9,819 bases of DNA from Campylobacteraceae bacterium. GTDB lineage: Bacteria; Campylobacterota; Campylobacteria; Campylobacterales; Sulfurovaceae. Positions 4,637-9,819 of the stretch are shown here, one piece after another. The position numbers and the translations under genes are program-made. The stretch lies in the NCBI GenBank assembly GCA_027031505.1, contig JALVQH010000295.1:1-9819 (forward strand). The letters are read 5' to 3'. The notes under the pieces were generated by a model that was not told where the DNA came from, did no database searches, and saw only the letters and a program-made list of their open reading frames with translations. The stretch's first letter is position 1, and each line of letters opens with the position of its first letter.

Positions 4637-5191
4637 TTACTTCATCGACTCGAGGGCATATTTTTTGCCCAGTTCGTATGCCTTTTTGTTGACGTCGTGG
4701 ACTTTGGCGGGGACTTTGCTCAGCATCGTCTCAATCAACAGATCTTCATCGAGTGCTTTGGTGTAAGTATTGGCGATCGCCAGGGCAACGACCGACTGGG
4801 TGATGACGTTGCCGACCTCTTCTTTGGCGATGGTGATGATTGGGATCTCGACGATATTCCATTTTTTGCGGTCTTCCTCACTCGGAGAGACGAGATTGGG
4901 CTCGACGACGATCGTGCCGCCTTCGCGAACGCCGTTTTTGAAAAGCTGATAACTTTTGTCTGCTACCGAAAGCATGAAGTCAATCTGCCCATCAATCGCA
5001 TAGGGGTACCAGATCTCCTCATCATCAAGCTGGATATCGACTACGGTCGGTCCCCCGCGCACCTGAGAGGTATAAGTAGCCGTCTTGACGCCGTAGCCGC
5101 CAGCTTTGATTTTGGCTGCGGCAAAAATCTCACCGGCGAGAAGAACACCCTGTCCGCCGACACCGGTAAATCTCATTACAATTCTACTCAT
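4637..5191 (-). CDS. oorC: 2-oxoglutarate:acceptor oxidoreductase, gamma subunit
   Basis: This 184-residue subunit belongs to the gamma (catalytic, CoA-binding) part of the pyruvate/2-oxoglutarate ferredoxin oxidoreductase family. It opens with RFTGVGGQGV (residues 7-16), the family's glycine-rich motif, then KTATYTSQVRGGPTVVDIQL (36-55), with the conserved QVRGG. Length is as expected for OorC. The ATG at 5191 follows AAGGAGGAG with good spacing and lies 14 bases after the oorB stop, so it is the last gene of oorDABC. The complex oxidatively decarboxylates 2-oxoglutarate to succinyl-CoA, or does the reverse in the reductive TCA cycle. A hairpin follows the stop codon. Confidence 0.93.
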   Translation of the reverse strand: MSRIVMRFTGVGGQGVLLAGEIFAAAKIKAGGYGVKTATYTSQVRGGPTVVDIQLDDEEIWYPYAIDGQIDFMLSVADKSYQLFKNGVREGGTIVVEPNLVSPSEEDRKKWNIVEIPIITIAKEEVGNVITQSVVALAIANTYTKALDEDLLIETMLSKVPAKVHDVNKKAYELGKKYALESMK

Positions 5192-5205
5192 GGTTCTTCT
5201 CCTCC

Positions 5206-6063
5206 TTAGATTTTCTTCGCAAAATCATCTTGGGTGATCTTGCCGCGCTTGCCCTGGTGGGCTTTTTTGACCTCCTCGTACATTTCGCAGTACTCCGGAG
5301 CCTCCTCATCCTGTTTGAGGATACCGGTGGGCAAATAATTCATCCGCTCCTCTTCGGGGAGGGCTTCCCACTTTTTCTTCGGCATGCTGATACTGTCAAT
5401 CCACTCGAGGTTGGCCATGGCCGATCCCATTTTGTTCTTACGACCAAGGTTGATGTGGCAGTTGGAGAGGGCTTCGACATAGGAGAATCCTTTGTGCTTG
5501 AGGGCAGCGACCAGGACTTTCTCCAATTTTCGCGGCTGTGTCACACTCTCGCGGGCGACAAACGATGCTCCGGCCGCTTCGACCAGCTTACAGCCGTCAA
5601 ACGTCGGATCAATGTTGCCCACTTTTTGCGTCACTGTCCAGAATCCACGTGGCGTCGTCGGCGACGTCTGTGAGTTGGTCAGACCGTAGATGAAGTTCTG
5701 GATCAGAATCAGGGTGATATCGATGTTGCGGCGGGCACCGTGGATGGTGTGGTTCCCTCCGATCGCCAGACCGTCGCCGTCACCGGCAACACACACGACA
5801 TGTTTGTCGGGGTTGGCCAGTTTGATCCCGGTGGCAAACGCAACGGTACGTCCATGGGTAGTGTGAACGGTATTCATATCCACATACGAAGAGAAACGAC
5901 CGCTGCAGCCGATCCCGGAGACAAGCGCGATGTCGTTTTTGTCCCAGCCGAGTTTGTCGACGGCGCGGATGAAGGATTTGAGGATGACCCCATCCCCACA
6001 CCCCCAGCACCACAGGGTGGGCATTTTGCTGGTTCTGAGATATTTGTCGTAATTGAATGCCAT
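5206..6063 (-). CDS. oorB: 2-oxoglutarate:acceptor oxidoreductase, beta (thiamine diphosphate) subunit
   Basis: This 285-residue cytoplasmic subunit binds thiamine diphosphate and helps carry electrons. It shows WCWGCGDG (residues 18-25; C19 and C22) and GIGCSGR with C53, the cysteines expected for a [4Fe-4S] cluster. The thiamine diphosphate motif starts GDGDGLAIGGNH (94-105) and ends around N123 in IQNFIYGLT. NSQTSPTT follows, as in the family. Start choice is clear: AAGGAG lies seven bases before ATG 6063 and overlaps the end of oorA, with one base between the genes, so the two are probably translated together. The C-terminal lysine-rich tail (from about 245) is less conserved. Specificity for 2-oxoglutarate rather than pyruvate is inferred from the D-A-B-C order and overall similarity. 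Confidence 0.94.
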   Translation of the reverse strand: MAFNYDKYLRTSKMPTLWCWGCGDGVILKSFIRAVDKLGWDKNDIALVSGIGCSGRFSSYVDMNTVHTTHGRTVAFATGIKLANPDKHVVCVAGDGDGLAIGGNHTIHGARRNIDITLILIQNFIYGLTNSQTSPTTPRGFWTVTQKVGNIDPTFDGCKLVEAAGASFVARESVTQPRKLEKVLVAALKHKGFSYVEALSNCHINLGRKNKMGSAMANLEWIDSISMPKKKWEALPEEERMNYLPTGILKQDEEAPEYCEMYEEVKKAHQGKRGKITQDDFAKKI

Positions 6064-6064
6064 C

Positions 6065-7201
6065 TTAGAGCTCCTTCACTTTTTCGATGATGTCGGCCGG
6101 TGAGAACGGGCGACCGTTGGTCTTGGTCAACTTATCGATGTCTCGTCGTCCCATACAGCGCTGAATCTCCTCGAGGTATTGTCCCTGGTTGAGCTCGATC
6201 GAGAGCACCTTGTCAAACTTCTGTCCCAGCTCGTAGAGGCGCTCTTCCGGAGAGGGCCAGAGGGTAATGGGGCGGAAGAGACCCGCTTTGATCCCGTGCT
6301 CTTCGCGCAGGGTGCGGATCGCCTCTTTGATCGCCAGTGAAGCCGAACCGTAACCGATCAGAAGGATCTCGGCATCGTCAAGCATGTACTCTTCGTTGCT
6401 CTCGATCTCATCCTTGTGCTCATCGACTTTGCGGAAGAGGCGATCGATGAGAAGGCGACAGGTTTCGATCTCTTCGGTCGGGAAACCGTCGGGACCGTGA
6501 TGGAGACCGGTGAAGTGGTAGCGGTACCCTTTGAACATCGGATTGAGGACGGCGGGCTCATCCTGGGCGACGCCGTAGGGCTTGTAATCCTCGGGTGCAC
6601 CGTCGAAGGTTTTGCGGGGAACGATACCTGCCTGCACCTCTTCGAGCGAGGGAAGGGTTGCTTTGGCATGCATGTGCCCCAGCGTCTCATCCAGCAGGAC
6701 AAAAACCGGCTGCATGAAACGGTCAGCCAGGTTGAACGCCCGTACCGTCTCGGTATAGCACTCTTCGAGGGTTCCGGCGCAGACGGTGATCGATTTGTAG
6801 TCCCCGTGGCTGGGATTCTTCGCCTGGGCGACATCCCCCTGGGCAACCCGTGTCGGCAGACCGGTCGAGGGACCGCCCCGCATGACGTTGACCACCACAA
6901 GGGGGACTTCGGTCATTTGTGCCAGTCCGAGGTTCTCGGCTTTGAGCGAGATGCCGGGGCCGGAAGTCGCCGTCAACGAACGCACACCAGACATGGCAGC
7001 ACCGATCGCAGCAGCAACACCACCTATCTCATCCTCCATCTGAATGGAAGCTCCCCCTGCTTTTGGGAGCAGATCGGAGATAGTATGCATCACCTCACTG
7101 GATGGGGTAATGGGGTATCCTCCGAAAAAACGGCATCCGGCATCGACAGCGGCACGTGCCGCGAGATCGTTGCCACTTGAAATCACTTCTCTTTGACTCA
7201 T
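6065..7201 (-). CDS. oorA: 2-oxoglutarate:acceptor oxidoreductase, alpha subunit
   Basis: This 378-residue subunit forms the alpha part of the enzyme, which binds the substrate and contacts the thiamine cofactor held by OorB. Motifs are FFGGYPITPSSE (residues 25-36), MEDEIGGVAAAIGAAMSG (55-72; acidic residues E56, D57 and E58), TSGPGISL (79-86), and NVMRGGPSTGLPT with RVAQGD following. The C-terminal third has a second Rossmann-like domain (ILLIGYGSASLAIKEAI, then FRPITLWPSPEERL), as usual in KorA/OorA proteins. The length fits. AAGGAG stands five bases before ATG 7201, which is nine bases after the oorD stop. It is the largest subunit of the operon and has no sign of damage. Confidence 0.95.
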   Translation of the reverse strand: MSQREVISSGNDLAARAAVDAGCRFFGGYPITPSSEVMHTISDLLPKAGGASIQMEDEIGGVAAAIGAAMSGVRSLTATSGPGISLKAENLGLAQMTEVPLVVVNVMRGGPSTGLPTRVAQGDVAQAKNPSHGDYKSITVCAGTLEECYTETVRAFNLADRFMQPVFVLLDETLGHMHAKATLPSLEEVQAGIVPRKTFDGAPEDYKPYGVAQDEPAVLNPMFKGYRYHFTGLHHGPDGFPTEEIETCRLLIDRLFRKVDEHKDEIESNEEYMLDDAEILLIGYGSASLAIKEAIRTLREEHGIKAGLFRPITLWPSPEERLYELGQKFDKVLSIELNQGQYLEEIQRCMGRRDIDKLTKTNGRPFSPADIIEKVKEL

Positions 7202-7210
7202 GCTTACTCC

Positions 7211-7528
7211 TTAGGCAAGTTTCATATAGTTGTTAGCGGCGATCGCTTCAGCACGTGCCTTGGCTTGATCGGTCAACCTGGCGAATTTAAACTCTTTTTT
7301 GTCGGCGACGTAGATCGCAAAATCCGGACACGTCAACTCACACTCGTTGCACCCGATGCACGCCTCGGGTGTCACCACCTCGATCATGGCACCGAGGACG
7401 GTTTGCGGATCCGGACGCATGGCCAGAACACCGGCCGGACAGACGGCCACACATTTGTCGCACGCTTTGCATCGCTCTTCACTGACCCAGACGGGCGTGT
7501 TGGCTGGAGCTTTCATCAGACTCGACAT
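7211..7528 (-). CDS. oorD: 2-oxoglutarate:acceptor oxidoreductase, delta (ferredoxin-like) subunit
   Basis: This 105-residue subunit carries two [4Fe-4S] clusters and passes electrons from the catalytic subunits to the external carrier. Both ferredoxin motifs are complete: C20-x2-C23-x2-C26-x3-C30-P and C57-x2-C60-x2-C63-x3-C67-P. The second half ends in an alanine-rich helix. ATG 7528 has AGGGG six bases upstream; an internal ATG (residue 5) is possible but has no such site. It is the first gene of oorDABC. Upstream, on the transcribed strand, are a TATCCT-like -10 (7578-7583) and a 5-bp hairpin AGTGA/TCACT (7556-7571) in what would be the leader, which are only suggestive of regulation. Confidence 0.94.
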   Translation of the reverse strand: MSSLMKAPANTPVWVSEERCKACDKCVAVCPAGVLAMRPDPQTVLGAMIEVVTPEACIGCNECELTCPDFAIYVADKKEFKFARLTDQAKARAEAIAANNYMKLA

Positions 7529-7555
7529 CTGTTTCCCCTTTTGATACTGAAATTA

Positions 7556-7583
7556 AGTGAGAAAAATCACTGAGATTAGGATA
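7556..7583 (-). promoter_or_regulatory. possible oor operon promoter and leader hairpin
   Basis: Reading towards oorD on minus, TATCCT (7578-7583) is a 4-of-6 match to TATAAT, and AGTGA...TCACT (7556-7560, 7567-7571) is a small inverted repeat between it and the ATG at 7528. The match is modest; another AT-rich box (TATTAT near 7607-7612) is a competing candidate. Confidence 0.25.
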
Positions 7584-7620
7584 GCTTAGTTTGGGTAAGG
7601 AGTGTATAATAATGAAAGAG

Positions 7621-7654
7621 AAAGGTAAGCCCAAAGATAAGGGTTGTTACCTTT
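7621..7654 (-). terminator. terminator-like hairpin after the DUF302 gene
   Basis: AAAGGTAA (7621-7628) and TTACCTTT (7647-7654) form a perfect 8-bp stem, continued by CCC/GGG (7630-7632 with 7641-7643). On minus it starts 18 bases after the stop of the DUF302 gene and is followed by a T-rich stretch (CTCTTTCATTATTAT). It would separate that operon from oorDABC. The tail is not a pure T run. Confidence 0.55.
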
Positions 7655-7672
7655 TGACTCAGTCGAAGAGAG

Positions 7673-8242
7673 TTAGAATTCACCGGAAGCGGCTTTGTCC
7701 ATCATGGTATAGAGAATATGCTTGACTTTGTTTCCTTTTTCGAGCATATGGGGAGGAAGTGTGTGTCCGCCATGAATCATCATATCCATATCAAGGGCAT
7801 AAAGCCACAACCGATGGGTCCGGCTGTCCTCCATGATGACGATCCGGCACGGAAGATACGCTCCGTATGCCATCGAAAACTTGACCATATCCACGGCGAT
7901 ATTGGGGTGACAGTAACTCAGCACACGCACGTAGGGCTGTTTCTTGCCGGTACGAGCTTCGACCTCTTTGGAGAGAGGGAGGTCTCCGACGGGTTTGATC
8001 CCCATTTCGTTGGCGACGCTGTTGAGCGATTCGACGACATCCTCGGCAGAGACATCTTTGGCTACTTCGACCTTGTGGACGGTTGCTTTGGCAATGTCGC
8101 CTGTCCGGATGAGAGTGCTTATCATATGGGTATAGACTGCACCCGCTTTGGGGTCGAACTGACTGGCAATGATGCCGGCATAGATCACTCCTCCGATCGC
8201 AAAGACGCCGATAAGCGCCAGAATGTTTTTGATCCATCTCAT
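7673..8242 (-). CDS. membrane-anchored DUF302-domain protein
   Basis: This 189-residue protein has one N-terminal hydrophobic segment (about residues 5-27, preceded by MRWIK) that should anchor it in the inner membrane with the rest in the periplasm. The C-terminal half matches my memory of the DUF302 family. The run VRVLSYCHPNIAVDMV (105-120) is followed by AYGAYLPCRIVIMED (125-139), LYALDMDMMIHGG (148-160) and a helix with PPHMLEKG. C111 and C132 may be a reactive or metal-binding pair. DUF302 has no settled biochemical role; the domain is often found near sulfur or thioredoxin-type genes. ATG 8242 has AAGGAG five bases upstream. It is the last gene of a four-gene operon and is followed by a terminator-like hairpin. 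Confidence 0.75.
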   Translation of the reverse strand: MRWIKNILALIGVFAIGGVIYAGIIASQFDPKAGAVYTHMISTLIRTGDIAKATVHKVEVAKDVSAEDVVESLNSVANEMGIKPVGDLPLSKEVEARTGKKQPYVRVLSYCHPNIAVDMVKFSMAYGAYLPCRIVIMEDSRTHRLWLYALDMDMMIHGGHTLPPHMLEKGNKVKHILYTMMDKAASGEF

Positions 8243-8272
8243 GATAACTCCTTTGTGGTGTGGTGATAGAAA

Positions 8273-8722
8273 TCAGTAGGGGGTCGCGTCGATCCAGCCT
8301 CCGGCCTGACGCTCGATCGCTTCCGCAGCACCGGCCTGGACATATGCTACCCCGTCTATGAAGGCCTGCTTCTTCCATCCCATGGTCTGCATCGTGTTGA
8401 GGCAGCCTATGATCTCAACATCATAGGCAAACAATGAGCGCAGACGTTTGAGCGTGCGGGCATCGTAATCTCTGCGCAAAACACGCATACCCGGTCCGTA
8501 GGCAAGGATGGCAATCCTGAGGGCGTCGGCGGGGTATTCTTTGAGGATATTGTTGATCGTACCGATGAGGTGGTTGGCAGCATGCACGTCGCCGCTGTTG
8601 AGGCGCATAAAGACTCTGCGCGGGTGCTCAAATGTCGGTTTGGGATCGGCATAGTGCATTTTGGCCGACAGAAAGGTGCTCATGACAGCAATCGAAACGA
8701 TCCACAATCCGATGCGTCTCAT
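8273..8722 (-). CDS. secreted DsrE-like protein
   Basis: This 149-residue protein begins with a signal peptide (MRRIGLWIVSIAVMSTFLSA, likely cut after A20), so it is probably periplasmic. The remainder has the DsrE/DsrF-like fold pattern. It starts with a strand RRVFMRLNSGD (35-45), then a long helix, ALRIAILAYGPGMRVL (67-82), and EIIGCLNTM (103-111) with C107 at the place of the reactive cysteine in DsrE-type sulfur carriers, ending with VAYVQAGAAEAIERQAGGW. The family moves sulfur in sulfur oxidation and tRNA thiolation, but many members are uncharacterised and several are exported. Its ATG overlaps the stop of the MOSC gene by four bases (ATGA), so translation is coupled. The gap to the DUF302 gene is 30 bases. 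Confidence 0.8.
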   Translation of the reverse strand: MRRIGLWIVSIAVMSTFLSAKMHYADPKPTFEHPRRVFMRLNSGDVHAANHLIGTINNILKEYPADALRIAILAYGPGMRVLRRDYDARTLKRLRSLFAYDVEIIGCLNTMQTMGWKKQAFIDGVAYVQAGAAEAIERQAGGWIDATPY

Positions 8723-9180
8723 GCGCTCATCCTTTGTTCAATTACTTCCACTCTGTCCCCCGCTTCGATTGTCCCCGAGGCGATGATGCGACAGTAGACG
8801 CCGCGATCGTGACGCACCAGTCTGGGAAGCTTACGGTCAAAGACGCTGAGGTGGTTGCACAAGGTGCACGCTTCGGTGATGGCGACGACCGCCGTTCCGA
8901 TCTGCAATACGGTTCCCGGCGCGAGAGTATGGGGATCGAGGGTGAGGATCGCGTTTTCACCGAGGCTTCCCGGTGCCAGATCGATCCCGGCATCGCGCGC
9001 CAGATCGTACGCTTTCTGCCCCACGAGCATCACCGTCTGATCCAGTGCTTTGCCGGCGAACTTGTCACCGACGATGCCGTATCCTTCCCGCAACTCCAGT
9101 CTGGGGCTGGCCGGACGTGGCAGTCCGCTCTGACCCTTTGGGGCGCTGAATGTACCGACAACGGTATACGACGTTGACAT
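8719..9180 (-). CDS. MOSC-domain protein
   Basis: This 153-residue protein has no signal peptide and should be cytoplasmic. It looks like a free-standing MOSC domain. Typical features are GIVGDKFAG (35-43), QTVMLVG (48-54), SLGENA (72-77) and TEACTLCNHL (102-111), with the cysteine region typical of these proteins, then DRGVYCRIIASG (125-136) with C130, and GDRVEV (141-146). MOSC domains occur in molybdenum cofactor sulfurases and in stand-alone proteins believed to handle sulfur bound to metal cofactors. The exact role here is unknown. ATG 9180 has AAGGAG five bases upstream; the neighbouring thioredoxin gene ends one base before it, and the DsrE-like gene overlaps its stop. The context of DsrE and thioredoxin genes favours a sulfur-transfer role. 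Confidence 0.8.
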   Translation of the reverse strand: MSTSYTVVGTFSAPKGQSGLPRPASPRLELREGYGIVGDKFAGKALDQTVMLVGQKAYDLARDAGIDLAPGSLGENAILTLDPHTLAPGTVLQIGTAVVAITEACTLCNHLSVFDRKLPRLVRHDRGVYCRIIASGTIEAGDRVEVIEQRMSA

Positions 9181-9181
9181 G

Positions 9182-9819
9182 TTATCTCCTTGGACGGTAT
9201 TCTCTGAGCAGGGTTAAAAAATCGTGTTTTTTCCAACTGCCCGGATAGTGAGCCACCAATGTCCCATTGCTCTCAACAATGAAGAAACTCGGCGTAATAT
9301 GCCGATAGACTTTGTCCAGGCCGAAGGGGAGCGCATGACGGCTGATGTCCACATCGACCAGAACATACCCCCGAGCCAGAGCTTTTTGCACGTCAGGTGT
9401 CTCAATCACCTCACGCTTCATCCGTTTGCAAAAGTGGCAGGTTGGGGAGCTCGCTTCGATAATGATCCGTTTGCCGGTCGCTCTGGCTTCGGCCTGAATG
9501 CGCGAAAGATCTTCGGGTCGATTCAGGCGCTTGACCCCACTGGGGTGGGCGGCCTGGCGGTGCTGCTTATACGCCATGAAAAAACGGGCCAGTGCCGCGT
9601 AATCGGTATCTTTCAGGCCGTGAACGGGTTTTTTGGTTTCGTAGTAGCGCATGATCTCCGGATCGCAAATGGATTGGCTGCGTACGGGGTGTTCCAGGTA
9701 TCCCTTGAGGTACTCCTCGATCTCATCCGGACGCATGTCGGGGTCGGAGGGGTCTCCTACCTTCTTGGGTCCGCGCATGATCGCATAGGCCAGCATATTG
9801 ACCGAAGGGGCTTTGAGAT
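9182..9819 (-). CDS. thioredoxin-fold protein, probably fused to a c-type cytochrome domain (5' end outside the window)
   Basis: An open frame of 212 codons continues past 9819; the first in-window ATG (9796) has no Shine-Dalgarno, and the frame upstream (LKAPSVN) joins it smoothly, so the true start lies outside. Residue numbers here count from that ATG. Residues about 108-204 are a thioredoxin-like domain: strand KRIIIEA, the CxxC site S-P-T-C120-H-F-C123-K, a helix, VLVDVDIS, the cis-proline region HITPSFF (P169), and a last strand/helix ending LLREYRPRR. This resembles the SoxW or thiol-disulfide reductase type. The part before it (LKAPSVNMLAYAIMRGPKKV, then CDPEIMRYYE and DYAALARFFM) looks like the end of a cytochrome c-like domain, but the CxxCH would be outside the window. 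It is the first seen gene of a tight operon with MOSC, DsrE-like and DUF302 genes. Confidence 0.75.
   Translation of the reverse strand, partial: LKAPSVNMLAYAIMRGPKKVGDPSDPDMRPDEIEEYLKGYLEHPVRSQSICDPEIMRYYETKKPVHGLKDTDYAALARFFMAYKQHRQAAHPSGVKRLNRPEDLSRIQAEARATGKRIIIEASSPTCHFCKRMKREVIETPDVQKALARGYVLVDVDISRHALPFGLDKVYRHITPSFFIVESNGTLVAHYPGSWKKHDFLTLLREYRPRR

Noticed and set aside
4613..5209. 198-codon plus-strand frame antisense to oorC
   Set aside because: It mirrors oorC, whose motifs are all present on the minus strand; no start signal of its own.
6416..7180. 254-codon plus-strand frame antisense to oorA
   Set aside because: It is the complement of a well-conserved coding sequence with no Shine-Dalgarno; its length reflects codon bias of oorA.
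7605..7610. TATAAT on the plus strand as a promoter
   Set aside because: No plus-strand gene or RNA follows; the region downstream is antisense to the DUF302 operon.
9182..9796. Thioredoxin gene starting at the ATG at 9796
   Set aside because: There is no Shine-Dalgarno, and the frame stays open with sensible sequence to the window edge, so the start is further upstream.

Overview
The window looks like mid-GC chromosomal DNA from a chemolithotrophic Campylobacterota (Epsilonproteobacteria), of the Sulfurovum, Nitratifractor or Hydrogenimonas kind. The main evidence is an oorDABC operon for 2-oxoglutarate:acceptor oxidoreductase, in the gene order known from Campylobacter and relatives, plus a small sulfur/redox-type gene cluster. 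Promoters show TATAAT -10 boxes with poorly defined -35 elements, which also fits. The genus is an inference.

Layout, left to right. (1) 1-355, minus: start of a type I restriction specificity (HsdS-like) gene that leaves the window. (2) 531-984, minus: the RNase P RNA gene rnpB, whose P12 arm is enlarged by about 100 nt of imperfect tandem repeats. (3) 1021-1956, minus: a CorA-type Mg2+ transporter. (4) 1966-2145: a palindrome-rich spacer with one weak small ORF. (5) 2142-2882, minus: intact proC, with a REP-like palindrome pair upstream. (6) 3167-4035, plus: an AT-richer island with a RelE/ParE-type toxin-antitoxin pair and an unrecognised small Cys/His-rich gene. (7) 3995-4411, minus: a second, truncated proC copy with its own copy of the proC promoter. 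(8) 4637-7528, minus: oorC, oorB, oorA and oorD, transcribed in the order D-A-B-C. (9) 7673-9819, minus: a tightly packed operon, in transcription order a (probably cytochrome-)thioredoxin fusion protein that starts outside the window, a MOSC-domain protein, a secreted DsrE-like protein and a membrane-anchored DUF302 protein.

The oor operon encodes a four-subunit enzyme that interconverts 2-oxoglutarate and succinyl-CoA with a low-potential electron carrier. In this group it runs either oxidatively or in the reductive TCA cycle. The right-hand operon mixes thiol/redox and sulfur-handling folds and is probably exported or periplasmic in part. The most unusual parts are the repeat-expanded RNase P RNA and the proC duplication that brackets a toxin-antitoxin island. 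Several unrelated palindromic elements sit in the gaps between genes and, in one case, form the ends of two convergent reading frames.
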